Shown here: piece by piece, positions 1 through 11,170 of the stretch
Layout of the letters: each line of letters starts with the position of its first letter
Numbering within the stretch: the first letter of the stretch is position 1
Origin: Datura wrightii
Taxonomy: Eukaryota; Streptophyta; Magnoliopsida; Solanales; Solanaceae
Assembly: GCA_035772735.1 (NCBI GenBank)
Contig: JASDFA010000007.1
Location: forward strand, 72,206,501 to 72,270,500
Length of the DNA stretch: 64,000 nt
Direction: 5' to 3'
Notes under the pieces: model-generated
What the model saw: the letters and a program-made list of their open reading frames with translations, nothing else
The model's database searches: none
What the model was told of the DNA's origin: nothing
Made by a program: the position numbers and the translations under genes

Positions 1-1396
1 ACTTTACCAACGTTGGATCTTCATCTTTTTTAGTCTTCATCTCCGCTACCAAGGACGATTCTTACCCGTTCTGGACTACTACCCCACCATTGGTTGAACC
101 AACTAATCTAACTCCCAATCATGCAAGTTGATGCACCTCCTTCACCAGCTCCCTCTTATATTCACTCACATGCGACACACTCTCCATAGAGAGTCTACGA
201 AGGGAATCCGCTACCACGTTGGCCTTACCCGGGTGGTAAAGGACACTCATGTCATAGTCCTTAAGTAGCTCCAACCACCTTTGTTTCCAAGGATTGAGAT
301 CCTTTTGTGTGAACACGTATTGTAAGCTTTTGTGGTTAGTGAATACATCTACATGAACCCCATATAAATAGTGTCACCACAACTTCAAAGCAAACACCAC
401 CGCGGCCAACTGAAGATCATAGGTTGGGTAATTCTTCTCATGAATTTTCAGCTTTCTAGAAGCATATGCTACGACCTTCCCATGCTGCATCAATACACAT
501 CCCAGTCTGACTTTCAAAGCATCACAGAATACAACAAAACCATCGGAGCCCTCTGGTAAAGTCAACACCGGTGCTGAAGTGAGTCTGGCCTTCAAATCTA
601 GGAAGCTCTTCTCACAAGCCTCTGACCATTGGAATTTCACCTTTTTTGAGTCAATCTGGTTAGTGGAGCAGAAAGGGATGAGAAACCTTTTATGAACCTC
701 CGATAGTAACTCGCTAAGCCCAAAAAGCTCCTGATCTCTGAAGGGTTTACTGGTCTGGGCTAGTTCTTTACCACCTCTATTTTCTGGGAGTCCACCCTTA
801 TACCTTTTCTTGCCACTAAATGTCCCAAGAAATGAAATTCATCCAGAACTCACATTTGCTGAACTTGGCGTATAGATGGTTATCCTGAGGGTCTGGAGTG
901 CTACCCTCAGGTGTGTGGCATGCTCCTCCTCGCTCCTGGAGTATATTAATATGTCGTCAATGAACAATATCACGAACATGTCCAGATATTCCTTGAATAC
1001 CCTGTTCATTAGATCCATAGAAGCTGCAGGGGCATTGGTTAGTCCAAAAGACATAACAACGAATTCATAATGGCCATACCTGGTCCTAAAAGTACTCTTC
1101 GGGATGTCGCTCTCCCAAACCCTGAGCTGGTGATACCTAGACCTGAGCTCTATCTTGGAGAAACATTTAGCACCCTGAAGCTAGTCAAATAGGTCATCAA
1201 TCCTGGGTAAAGGGTACCTATTCTTGACGGTGACCTTGTTCAACTGCCTGTAGTCAATACACATCTGGAGAGAACCATCTTTCTTCTGGACGAACAACCC
1301 TGGGGCACCCCATGGGGATTTACTCGATCTAATGGAACCCTTATCCAGCAAATCATTCAACTGCTCCTTTAACTCTTTTAGCTCGGCTGGGGCCAT
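1..1396 (-). pseudogene. TKa reverse transcriptase, RNase H and linker to integrase (broken pol)
   Basis: On the minus strand, 1396 down to about 840 encodes a Ty3/gypsy reverse transcriptase: the entry motif (KKDGSLQMCIDYRQLNKV), the PLPRIDDLFD segment and the catalytic FIDD box (VILFIDDILIYS). A TAG stop interrupts the reading after DLFD, where sister copies read DQLQG, and a frameshift follows LQTLR. RNase H follows at about 770–374 with the CDA and SRKLKIHEKNYPTYDL segments; its YPTYDL tract is slightly diverged. Positions 316–1 hold the linker (LLKDYDMSVLYHPGKANVVAD) up to just before the integrase zinc-binding module, which is outside the window. The enzyme would copy the element RNA into DNA in the particle, but this copy is inactive. 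Confidence 0.9.
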
Positions 1397-2040
1397 TCGA
1401 TAGGGAGGAATTGATATGGGATGTGTGTTGGGTAAAAGATCAATCTCAAAATCAATCTCCCTCTCGGGGGGAGCACCTGGTAGTTCATCTGGAAATACCT
1501 CAGATATTCACATACCACAGGGACTGGCTGAATGGTCGAGGTCTCCAACATGACATCCTTAACCCTGACAAAATGGTAAATACAACCCTTGGAAATCATT
1601 TTCCCGGCCTTGAGATAGAAGACAAAGCGACCTATAGGGACCACTACGCTACCCCTCCATTCTAAAATTGGTTTACCAAAAAACCGAAACTCCACCACTA
1701 AGGTTCTACAGTTAACAAAAGCATAACATGCAAACAACCAATCCATGCCCAAAATACTGTCAAAATAAGTCATAGACAATTCTACTAAGTCTGCGAAGGT
1801 AACCTTATGCGATACAGTAATGGGGCAACCTTTATATACCCACCTCGCTATGACTGAATCCCTAAGAGGGGTAGACACAGAAAATGGTTCTGACGATATT
1901 TTAGGATTGACCCCAAATTTACTAGAAATGTAAGGTGTCACAAAAGACAATGTAGCTCCCGGATCTAGCAAAGCATAAGCATCAATATGAAAGACTCGCA
2001 GCATACCCATGACCACATTGGGATAAGTCTCCTGCTCCTG
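1378..2040 (-). pseudogene. TKa aspartic protease domain
   Basis: The minus strand encodes a retroviral-type aspartic protease of the gag-pol polyprotein, open from about 2016 to 1378. The active-site loop reads LLDPGATLSFVTPY, where the Asp and Gly-Ala expected of a pepsin-like half-site are present. The later tract SILGMDWLFACYAFVNC is a typical part of the fold, and the sequence runs on into the pre-RT linker. A TGA stop at about 2041 separates it from the end of gag, although other copies in the window read through this point. The protease would cut Gag-Pol during particle maturation. This domain is one of the least damaged parts of TKa. Confidence 0.85.
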
Positions 2041-3234
2041 TCAAGAGTCAAGTGCATATAACTGGTTCTGGCGTTGACAGCCAGCTGGACAAGTCGAAGT
2101 ACCCTGCTGAGTAGGACGTGCCGCTGGAGCTGCTGAACTAGCTGCAGGATTACAGTCTCCACCACCCCCTGACCCGACTGTGCGGAAATTCCTAAGCCTG
2201 TGTCCAGGTTTGCCACACCCGAAGCAAGCATCTGAGCCCACCAAACACTTCTCTGGGTGGTTCTTACCACAACTAACACAAGATTGGAAGGTGCGCTTTG
2301 TGCGTATGCTACTCTGGCCCCTCGAACCTGAGGACCTGCTCCTCTGATCGTCTCGAGGCCTAGATGGGGTACTAGCTGAAAATGGTGCTGGTATAATAGG
2401 CCCGTGTTGGGACTGCTGGTGTGGCCCACCTCCTAGCCACGACTGGAAGGACCTATAGCTATTAGTTATGGCCCTCTTGGCCTCTCTCTGCCTCATATGA
2501 ACTACCTCCATCTGTTGGGCATAAAGAACTATCTGTGGGTAGTCCATATCCTAATGAAGCATGGTTGTTCTGCAGTCTTTGTCAAGATACACGGCTGCTC
2601 CCTGCACGAATCTGCTCACCCGTTCCCTTTGGTCCATCACTAGCTCAGGGGCATACTTTGACAGGCGAGTAAACTCGAGTGAATATTCTAACACGGTCAT
2701 CTTTCCCTGTTTGAGATTAACAAACTCAATTGCTTTCAATTACCTCATCTCCCGAGGGATGAACCTATCAAGAAACGCCATGTGGAACACGTCCCAACTG
2801 ATAGGGCCTGCTTTCGCTTCCCGAATTTCCTTCCATTTCTTGAACCAAATATAGGCGACCTCTTTAAGCTGATAAGAGGACAAATCAACACACTCCTCAT
2901 TTGTCACTCCCATAACCTGAGTGAACTACAAGATCCCTTCAGTGAATTCATGTGGATCCTCATCCACCTTTGCTCTTGTGAACTCGGGAGGGTTCATCCT
3001 TAGAAAGTCCCTGATCCGGGTAGCCGTTGCATTGTCGTTCTGTGGAATGTGTGCAACAGCCTAATGGTTGACCTGAGCGGTCAAGGACTGCGCCAACATT
3101 TGAATAGCCGCCCGAAACTTGGCGTGGGCAGCTGGCTCTAGTGCTTGGGGCTCCTGAACAGGTAGGGCTTATTGATGCCCATTATCATGGACACCCTCGT
3201 GGCCTTCATCATTTCTGTTCCTCCTCCCGTTCAT
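2041..3234 (-). pseudogene. TKa gag (capsid and double zinc knuckle), broken
   Basis: The gag start is the ATG read from 3234 (MNGRRNRNDEG), which is placed at the same distance from the primer site as in sister copies. Stop codons break the N-terminal part, for example in the tract at about 2740 and at about 2553, where H-stop-DMDYPQ replaces the HQDMDFPQ of TKh. The C-terminal part is open from 2547 and has two zinc knuckles: a first CVSCGKNHPEKC and a second CFGCGKPGHRLRNF in which the last Cys is lost. A Gln/Ser-rich linker follows, with QNQLYALDS before the stop. Gag would form the virus-like particle and bind element RNA. Confidence 0.88.
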
Positions 3235-3443
3235 CCTTCTAGGAGCTGTAATTTTTCTGCAATCGCAAATAACACGAGTTAGAAGGATGGAGAGGTTTTC
3301 ACCGCATGACATAGATCATGAAAGAAGGGGATATTTCCTAAAATGTTTAGTATCCCCTTCGTCATAAGTGTGGCACGCTTCAGACCCATGAAAAAGACTC
3401 TACCTAAGGTGGCTTTCAGACTCCCTAGGAAACATCTGAACCT

Positions 3444-3456
3444 AGCTCTGACACCA
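3444..3456 (-). other. TKa primer-binding site, initiator tRNA-Met type (mutated)
   Basis: The plus strand reads AGCTCTGACACCA, two substitutions away from the 3' end of plant initiator tRNA-Met (GGCTCTGATACCA). It lies 4 bp from the LTR start, as in the other copies. The leader between it and gag (3235–3443) holds the conserved 'cataagtgtggcacgcttc' tract and no ORF. Confidence 0.85.
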
Positions 3457-3460
3457 AGTT

Positions 3461-5661
3461 TTCCACGACTCGAGAGTACACCCGAATCATAGACACGGGA
3501 CAAGGAGCCCCGAAGACTCCAAGTCAACCCATGGCGTAAGCATATATCTAATCCATTCACATAAGGCGGAAAGATTAACGTAATAATCGTGCACTAGCTG
3601 AAAATCATAACAAGAGGTGTAAGAAACAACAATACAAGATCCAAACATAAACGGCTGAATACTACACATAGATCTAAAAGCCTCTAATCATAATAGACGG
3701 GTTGAAGGGACAAGACCCCAACTAACCCCAACATTCTGGAAAAAAAAGGTAAATAATGTCCGAACAAGAAGCCCTCGAATCATGAGGACAAACCACTGAA
3801 AGCTGAGAGCAGAACAGAGCGCAAGCTAGGAACGACGCTGAACCTATGAACCAGATTGTGAAAATATATGGGTCAGTACTTGGAAGGTACTAAGTATGTA
3901 CGGTATGCAAGACAATGCTTAAAAACATGAAAGTTATAGGAGTGGGGACATCATGATCATAAAAAACTTAAATCATAAGTATATCGTAAGGATCAAGATT
4001 TTTCCAAAATATTCGTAAACCTGTCATAGTCATAACATGAGGGAAAACAGTTCATGAAACATAACTTGAGCCAAAAGAACATAATCATACACACATTACA
4101 ATAATGAGGAACAGTGGGAGATTTCTATAACCGACATACCTCATACGAACACACATGGAGCCCGACTAGTAAGCCTAGTTGGGAGGCAGTCCATACCTTG
4201 CCAAAGGTATGAACCATGAAAGGCGTGATATCACTCATGAAGACCCCGTAGGGCATAGGGGACAGACACTGAGGTGGTCCCAAACATAACCTACAGTGGC
4301 ACGTAATTTTGAGATTCGGGGCGTAACCTTGCCCTAAACCTACTCGGTGTTAAGTACAACCCCCAAAACATGCAACGTGCTCATAGAAAATTTATATATG
4401 ACATGCATGGCTAGTTAAATCATGATAATCATAACATGCTTGAGAATTCATGGTACTAGCCATGGAAATGGGGCCCTTGGATCGGCAAAAATCATAGTTC
4501 ATGAATCATAAGCGACATGTGGGAATTGCCCATAATTTCGATCATACTTCAAATGCTTAACTTTAAGGAAACGTGATCATAATAACATGAGTAATTGAAA
4601 ACATGCTTAAAATTCAAAAGTTCATATCACGCTTTAGAAATCACCATAATTATTAATTTCACTAAAAACACCATGATTTAGGGTACATGTGCTTTTAGGA
4701 ATTAAATCATCAAGTATTGAAGAAAATAAGTGAAAACGGCCCAACAATTCAAACCAATGATTTTAGACACACTACAACATGTTCATATTGGTGTTTGAGG
4801 AAACATGCATTTTGGTTATCACCCATAAAGAATTGATAGATTTTAACATAGAATTAGGGAGAATTTAAGCATGGGTAGGGACTAAACTATCCATTAAAAA
4901 CACCACGAACTCCTTGATTCCTAATTCCCTTGCAAAGCCCTAGATGAAAACTTGTAGAACTTGAAGGTGAACACTTGAATCCCTATCCTATTCCCTCTCT
5001 ACTCTTATAAGTATCAAATGATGTTTATCATGGATGATTTCCCCTCAAAAGACCCTGTCCCGACCTCAAAATGATGTAGTTTAGGTCTTAGGAATGTAGG
5101 AAATTATGAGAAGGCCCTTACTAATTCGTAGGAAATAACTGTTAGGTGATCCTAATGGGTGACCTGATGACTCGTTAGGATGGGCAACGACTTGTCGCGT
5201 AGCCCGTCAAGTACATTGGATACCTGGTCGACTGGTCTTGCAACGGGGGACCTAACGTTTCGTCCCTAGTGACCACGACTCGTTACGCCCTTTCGTCAAG
5301 AACACTGCCTTATCTCCACTAGAATACCATGGGCTTGTTCACGACTCACCCCACGAGTTGTTGGGGATGGACACGACTCGTGGGGTCCCATCCGTTAGGT
5401 ACATTTGTCAAACCTCCAAGGTAACCCTTAACCTCACCCCACAGGAGACAAGACGACTGGTGGCGGCTGACCAAGAGTAGTTCCCACGCCCGTGGGGACC
5501 TCAACTCCTCATCTTAGTCTAACATTCCCACGAGCCACCTGACGACTCGTGGGGTCTCCTCATGAGTCGTCTAATGACTCATTCTGCACTGCTGCAACAT
5601 TTTCAAGATTTTTTTCCCATTTGATTCCTGGGTCTGATCCTTGGGTTCCTGGGGTATAACA
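3461..5661 (-). repeat. TKa 5' LTR
   Basis: The LTR of about 2.2 kb runs from TTCCACGACTCG, a mutated form of the family start TGTCACGAC, to GGGTATAACA. It has no coding content. In its sense orientation the first 500 bp (plus coordinates about 5150–5600) holds a cluster of ACGACTCGT / ACGAGTCGT motifs that recurs in every chromovirus LTR of this window. A TaqI-like AT-rich middle tract and repeated 'cataac/catgat' runs fill 3900–4900. It is the right-hand LTR of a minus-strand element, so it serves as the 5' LTR. Confidence 0.85.
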
Positions 5662-6804
5662 CCAAGAATCATAGGCCCTTTTTATCAGCCAATATCATAA
5701 ATAGATAAATCATGTAATTCACTTCATAAATCATAAATCATTCTTTAACATGTGGGCATTGCCTAATACTTCATCATATTCAATTCTTTTAAAATATGCT
5801 CATAAATATGGGTAACTTGAATTCATGATTTTTCGTCATCAATAAATTCAAAATATTGATTATTCATCATAAATCATAACTTTCATGAACCTTCATCAAA
5901 TGGGCATTTTTTATTTTAAAGATTGAAACATTATTTTTAAAGAAAATAATATGAAGCCTACCCATCATTTATAATTAAATAATTAAAACTCAATTAAATC
6001 AAACCCATAAAGAGAAATTACATTTTCATGCATTTGGGTAAAACCCCATAGAACTTGAATAGGAGAATTTATGATTTAAATGAAAATTTGGGCATGGGTG
6101 TGGAAAGATTTCACCCATTCTAAAACCCTACATACCTGGGGATAGACAAATTTCAAAGTTCCTTGAAAACCCACAAAGACATTGATGGAAACTTGGAGTA
6201 GAAGACCTTGAATCTCCCTAAAACCTCTCTAAAAGATTTTGTATGGGAATGGGTATGCATTAGGGACTTAAACAACCTTAAATACCCTATTCCTACCTTA
6301 AAACGACGTAGTTTAGGCCTTAGGAGTTTAGGAAATTATGAGAAGGCCCTTACTAATTAGAAGATAATAACTGCCAGGTGACCCTAATGGGTGACCAGAT
6401 GAATCTTCAGGAGGGGAAATGACTCGTCATGTTGCCCATCAAGTACACTGCCTTAGCCTCAGTTAAAATTCCCTGGGCTTGCTTACGACCCACCTCACGA
6501 GTCGTTGGGACTGACCACGACTCGTGGGGTTCCATCCGTTAGGTACACTGGTCAGACCTCCTATTAAATCCTCAACCTCACCCCACGGTAGACCTGAAAA
6601 CTCGTGATAGTTGACCATGAGTCGTTCCCACACTCGTGGGGACCTCAACACCTCAGCCCAGTCCAGCCTTCCCACGATCCACTTGACGGCTCGTGGGGTC
6701 TCCTCATGAGTCGTCTAACGACTTCTCTTGCACTGCTGCAACATTTTACAGATTTTTCCCCATTTGACTCTCGAGTCTGATCCATGGGTTCTCAGGGTAT
6801 AACA
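5662..6804 (-). repeat. TK0: partial chromovirus LTR that TKa inserted into
   Basis: From 5662 the sequence restarts in the middle of the same LTR type and again reaches a terminal GGGTATAACA at 6804. The tract at 6300–6420 ('gacgtagtttaggcc', 'gagaaggcccttactaatt') repeats the one at 5070–5130, so this is a second LTR and not part of TKa. The missing left part should lie left of the window on the far side of TKa. No primer site or polypurine tract follows 6804; the next base belongs to the Athila-like target ATa, so 6804 is an outer end. The ACGASTCGT cluster is present at about 6410–6720. Confidence 0.75.
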
Positions 6805-7357
6805 CTACTCTACATTAGTGGAGAATTACAAGAAGGGCAAGCATATAGGTCAAGTGTATGCATGAAGATATCTTTTGGGAGAGTGAGTGTGAGTGTCTCT
6901 ACTAATTTATCCTTGGTATGCATTCAAATGATCAAATAGTCAAGAGAATAGGGATCGTTATATTTGGTGAGTGGCATCATTCCTTTTAGGGATGCAACAA
7001 CATTTAGAGTTCATATGGACATAGAATAAGGAGTGCACACTCTGAGGAAAGCTTTGAATTTTCAGTGATTACAACTTGATATGCTATGTGTGTTACTTGG
7101 TTTTGAAATGCCCTTGTGTGGTTAATGGTTCCGTTCAAAAATCTTTACTTGATAAAAAGTTGTTGCCTTCTTGAAACACCTTCATTGTTTTGGTCTTTTG
7201 GGGTATTTCCTTCTATTTTCGGTGAGCATGATGAGTACTTTTAGGTTGTCATAGTCCCGGTGGTCAGCGAAGTCTAATTGTGAAGAAATGTGACTTCTTC
7301 CTCAATAGTTGAAGTATTGCATTACTTGAGGACAAGCAATGATTCAAGTTGGGGGTT
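6805..7357 (+). mobile_element. ATa: 3' internal end of an Athila/Tat-like element, with polypurine tract
   Basis: This non-coding stretch is homologous to the reverse complement of 14340–14987 (shared start near ACTCTACATTAGTG). It ends in the tract TTGAGGACAAGCAATGATTC followed by AAGTTGGGGGTT, the usual polypurine primer site directly before an Athila/Tat 3' LTR. No ORF of note is present. Its upstream part was displaced when TK0 inserted at 6804/6805. Confidence 0.7.
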
Positions 7358-8940
7358 TGACGATTTGGTAATTTACCAACTCATTAGACTCTAAAGCTTG
7401 AGTTTATGCCTAGTTCTCGAGTTGATTATTTGGATTTTATGCCCTTTTTACTTTTGTTGTGTGCAGATGCCTAAGTTTGAAGAAAATTGCTAAAATGGGG
7501 TAAAAAGAAGGAAATAAGTAGAAGCGGCGAAACGCAGGTGTCAACCGGCAAAATGCTAGTTAAAAGATGAAGGTCACTGCCTCATAGGAGGAATGCCACC
7601 GGTGGTTCACAAGTCACATGTGGCGAGATGCCGGTTCAGTCGTCTAATGACACTCAAAAACTTCTAGAATTAACATTTAAGGTCCGGCATTTCACAGATT
7701 GGCATCGGCAAAACACCGGGTGAACTGCCGAAGTTCACTAGAAATAACTGAAAAAGAAGAGCAAGTATCCAGTGGTTCACGGATTTCATCGGTGAACCGC
7801 TAGTACCTTCATCGGTTCTAGAACAATGCTATTAAGTGTATAATTATCCATTACTGAGAAAGGAAGGAAAAGTACCCTACTTTTCAGGGTATAAATAGAA
7901 AGAGAAGTACACTGCAGAAAAGAGGTGGGAGAGTAAGAAGATAGAGAGATTGAGAGAAAAGCCAATTACACATCACATCATCTTTCCTCTTTTAGCTGAG
8001 AAAGGAATTTTGATTAAGTTTTGTAAAAGATACTCTACTCTATTTTCTTCTTTGGTATTATTTAGTTTCAGCTGTAGTTGAAGGATAATGGTTCTTTTGA
8101 TTTATCTACTCTTCTTATTAAATTCAGTGATGCTTTTGATGATTGTGTTTTTGAATTTCTTAATTATGAGTAGCTAAAACCATTAACTAGAGGTGTGTGA
8201 TGATGAATACTTAATTGGATTGGATATTGCTAGAGTCATCTCAATGATGTTCAATTAAGTGTAAATCTATTTGATTTCCTTCAATCAATTATTGAAGATC
8301 CATTTATGATTATATGGGTCTATCTATACTTGCTTGACTATTGCTCGAGAGAGAATAATTAAGTATTGGAAGGGAATCTAGTAATGGGTATGGATGGGAG
8401 ATTGTAAAATTAGGCTAGAAATAGCTGAAAGTACTTTCTCCTTCCTAATTGGCAGCTAATAGCTAGGGATAGTGAAGTTGCTGATCCAAATCAATTCGGG
8501 TTGTGCTAAATTACAGCTAGAGTTTGAGAAAACTCTAGCTAGGTGTAGTCAATAGACTGGGAAGCTGAGGCTACCTATTTCCCGAGATTATTTACAGTTG
8601 TTGAACTTATGAGATGACCTGGATTATCCCGATCTAGTTAGTATTTCATCTACATCGCACCTCTAGTATTTCACACTATTGTCAACAACTAAGCTGATAT
8701 TTTTCTCTTAGTTCATTAAATCAATTTGTGTAATTCTCTACAAAGTTCAAACCCCCCATTTTCCTCCTTTTCATGTTAAATTTATATGGTGCATGCTAAA
8801 ATCAATTTCTCAATCGACACTTGAATTCATCACTCCCTAGTCCTCGTGGGATTTGACCGCGACACTCGTTGGGTTACTTGTTTTGATACAACAATCGTGT
8901 ATATTCTTTGATTTAAGAATATATTTTGGACATTATCACA
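7358..8940 (+). repeat. ATa 3' LTR (Athila/Tat-like)
   Basis: The LTR starts TGACGATTTGGTAATTTACC directly after the polypurine tract and ends CATTATCACA. These ends are mirrored by the ATb LTR at 12919–14339. Features in order: a perfect palindromic block TTGGTAATTTACCAA near the start; a motif cluster at about 7530–7810 with repeated GGTTCAC / GTGAAC; a TATA box at 7890; the shared ATGAGTAGCTAA at 8166; and a terminal 'cctcgtgggatttgacc' tract typical of Athila-type LTR ends. There is no coding sequence. Confidence 0.78.
7890..7897 (+). promoter_or_regulatory. Candidate TATA box of the ATa LTR promoter
   Basis: TATAAATA lies in the LTR context 'cagggtataaatagaaag', followed by a purine-rich leader. 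Its position about 530 bp into the LTR agrees with the U3/R boundary of Athila-like LTRs. Transcription start is inferred about 30 bp downstream. Confidence 0.6.
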
Positions 8941-8959
8941 TTCACGTGCTCCAAAGCAT

Positions 8960-9540
8960 AATGCCAGTCAGAGGAATAAGATACGCACTCAAGCCATTTC
9001 TTCCTGCAGGAATTAAGAGAATCTAAGGTAAAAGAAATTGCAAACTTGGAGCAAGACACCATGAGCGTGGTGGAGTGTGGTCTCTAGTTCACCTAGTTAT
9101 CTGTATGTAATCCGAAGATAGTGCTAGATATGAGAGCTAGAATGAGGGAGTTTATGTCCAGTCCAGGTAAGCACGTGAAGAGGGAATGTAAGGATACACT
9201 ACAACTTAAGGAGATAGATATATCTAGACTTGTAGTGTATACCCAGTAGTTAGAGGAGGATAAATAGAAGGATAGAGAAGAACGTCAAGGATTAGAGAAT
9301 TTTCAAGGATGAACCAACTAGTGTTCACAGGGTCTAAAGGTTGATGATGACCCCTCAAAATTTATCGATGGAATTAAGAAAATCTTGAGAAGAACGCACG
9401 TAAAAGAAATAGAAAGAGTCGAGTTTACTTCTTATCATCTTGAGGATGTTGCCAATGTATGGTATGATTGGTTAGAGGCTTTCAGTGTTTCTACCCCTAT
9501 CGATGAGTTAGTTTTAGCTAAGAGAATCTAAAGAAATTGT
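8960..9540 (+). pseudogene. TKb gag fragments in permuted order
   Basis: Positions about 8990–9300 encode the C-terminal half of the gag capsid domain (LRESKVKEIANLEQDTMSV, then MRARMREF and DISRLVVYTQ). Positions about 9320–9535 encode the N-terminal half (DDDPSKFIDGIKKIL, then SYHLEDVANVWYDWLEAF). In every other copy of the window the second block comes first, so the order is reversed here. The zinc knuckle is missing and protease follows directly. TAG stops occur at Gln positions (L-stop-FT-stop-LS, and YTQ-stop-LEE). The arrangement may reflect deletions across two tandem gag copies. Confidence 0.75.
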
Positions 9541-9569
9541 ACAGTTTCAATTCATCATAGAGAGACATA

Positions 9570-10250
9570 GAACTGACTTAATAGAGCTTGATATGGTGGA
9601 TTTCTATGTTATTCTAGTCATGGATTTGTTATATTCTTGTTATGCCACAGTTGATTGTAGGAACCGAATCATAGAATTTCGGCTTCCAGATGAGCTAGTC
9701 ATAGTTTAGAAAGGTAGTCCTGTTATGCATAAGGGTCATTTTATTTCATACCTTAAGGCCAGGAGGTTAATCTCTAATGAGTGAATCTATCATTTGGTTA
9801 GAGCTAGAGACTATGATGTTGAGACCCCATCCCTCCAGCCAGTTCCTACAAGTAATGAGTTTCCTGAGGTCTTCCCCGATGATCTTCCAAGAGTCCCTCC
9901 AGATAGGGAGATAAATTTTTTAATCTATGTTATTCCTAACACTCAGCCAATTTCTATATCACCATATAGAATAGCTCAAGCCAAGTTGAAAGAGTTGAAA
10001 GATAAGGTAAAGGATCTCTTAGATAAGGGTTTCATCCACCCTAGCATTTCATCATGGGGTGCTCTAGTTCTATTTGTGCGTAAGAAAGATGGTACCATTA
10101 GAATGTGTACAAATTACAAACAATTAAACAAGGTCACAAAGAATAGTATTCTTTTTATAGAATCGATAACTTATTCGACAAGCTTTAGGGCAGTACTTGT
10201 TTCTAAAAGATAGACCTCCGGTCAAGCTATCATCAGCTAAAGGTAAAGGA
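9570..10250 (+). pseudogene. TKb protease remnant and N-terminal reverse transcriptase
   Basis: Positions 9570–9780 match the later half of the protease domain (LVMDLLYSCYATVDCRN), while the active-site half with its catalytic Asp is missing. An uninterrupted stretch from 9794 to 10213 covers the linker FPEVFPDDLPRVPPDREINF and the start of RT with ISPYRIAQAKLKELKD, LLDKGFIHPSISSWGA and RKKDGTIRMCTNYKQLNKV. The conserved CIDYR box reads CTNYK, so a conserved Asp is lost. A frameshift follows at about 10140. Confidence 0.85.
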
Positions 10251-11170
10251 AAGTGATACTCCCATGCAACTTTTAGGACCCGCTATGGTCATTATGAGTT
10301 TGTTGTTATGTCCTTTGGATTGACTAATGTTCCTAAAATAGATATGTATATCATGAATAAAGTTTTTAAGCCATATTTGGTTATATTTGTTATTATTTTT
10401 ATTGAGGATATCTTGGTTTATTCCAAGAGTGAGTAGGAGCATACTAACTATCTCAGAATTATCCTTCAGACACTTAAGGATTAGGAGTTATTTTTCAAGT
10501 TCTGTAAGTGTAAATTCTTGATGAACTCCATGGAATTATTAGGATATATTGTTTTTAGTGAGGGTATTAAGGTTGAATCTCAGAAGATTGAGAAAGTTAA
10601 GAATTGGCCTAGGCCCACAACCCTGACTGACATCAGAAGTTTCTTTGGTTTAGCTGGCTATTATAGAAGGTTTGAAGAAGGGTTTAACATTTATTGCTGC
10701 TTCATTGACCAAATTGAAGTAGAAGAATGCCAAATTTCAATGGTCTGAAGCTTGTAAGAAAAGCTTTCAGGAATTGGAGACCTGTTTGACTACAACTCCA
10801 ATATTGATCCTACCAAAGGGCACATATGGTTTTGTTGTATATTCTGATGCCTCTAGATTTGGAATTGGATGTGTATTAATGAAAAATGGTAAGGTTATAA
10901 CTTATGCTTCTAGGCAGCTGAAAATACATGAGAAAAATTATCCGACTCATGATCTGGAGTTGGCAGTGGTTATGTTTGCATTAAAGATTTAACGCCATTA
11001 TCTCTATGATGATCATGATTGATGTGTTCATAGAGCATAAGTGTCTTCAATATATGTTTAGCCAAAAGGAATTGAATTTAAGGAAGAGAAGATAGCTTGA
11101 GTTACTTAACGATTACAACATGAGTATTCTCTACCATCTAGGTAAAGCTAATATAGTTGCTAATGCTCTT
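10250..11170 (+). pseudogene. TKb reverse transcriptase palm and RNase H
   Basis: The region continues with 'HYEFVVMSFGLTNVP' in shifted frame and the catalytic box read as FIEDILVYS, in which the first Asp of the usual FIDD is Glu. A TAG stop follows in SE-stop-EH. The RT thumb (KVESQKIEKVKNWPRPTTL, DIRSFFGLAGYYRRF) lies at 10518–10680, and RNase H at about 10774–10992 (VVYSDASRFGIGCVLM, SRQLKIHEKNYPTHDLELA). The linker LNDYNMSILYHLGKANIVANAL follows to 11170. The catalytic change alone would inactivate polymerase activity. Confidence 0.85.

Larger units (their letters stand above)
1..5661 (-). mobile_element. TKa: Ty3/gypsy chromovirus, partial, cut by window start
   Basis: This is a chromovirus-type LTR retrotransposon read on the minus strand. 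From right to left it shows a 5' LTR (3461–5661), a primer site matching the 3' end of initiator tRNA-Met, a leader, gag, protease, reverse transcriptase, RNase H and the linker before integrase. Integrase, chromodomain and 3' LTR lie beyond the left edge. The element is inserted in an older LTR of the same superfamily (5662–6804). Several stops and frameshifts break every coding domain, so it is not autonomous. Its duplicated target site cannot be checked because the left end is missing. Confidence 0.9.

Noticed and set aside
371..1070. Plus-strand ORFs opposite the TKa RT and RNase H
   Set aside because: They are reading-frame shadows of the minus-strand pol domains.
5650..5661. Treating 3461–6804 as one very long LTR
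   Set aside because: The GGGTATAACA end and the 500 bp before it occur twice, at 5661 and 6804, so two LTRs are present, one inserted in the other.
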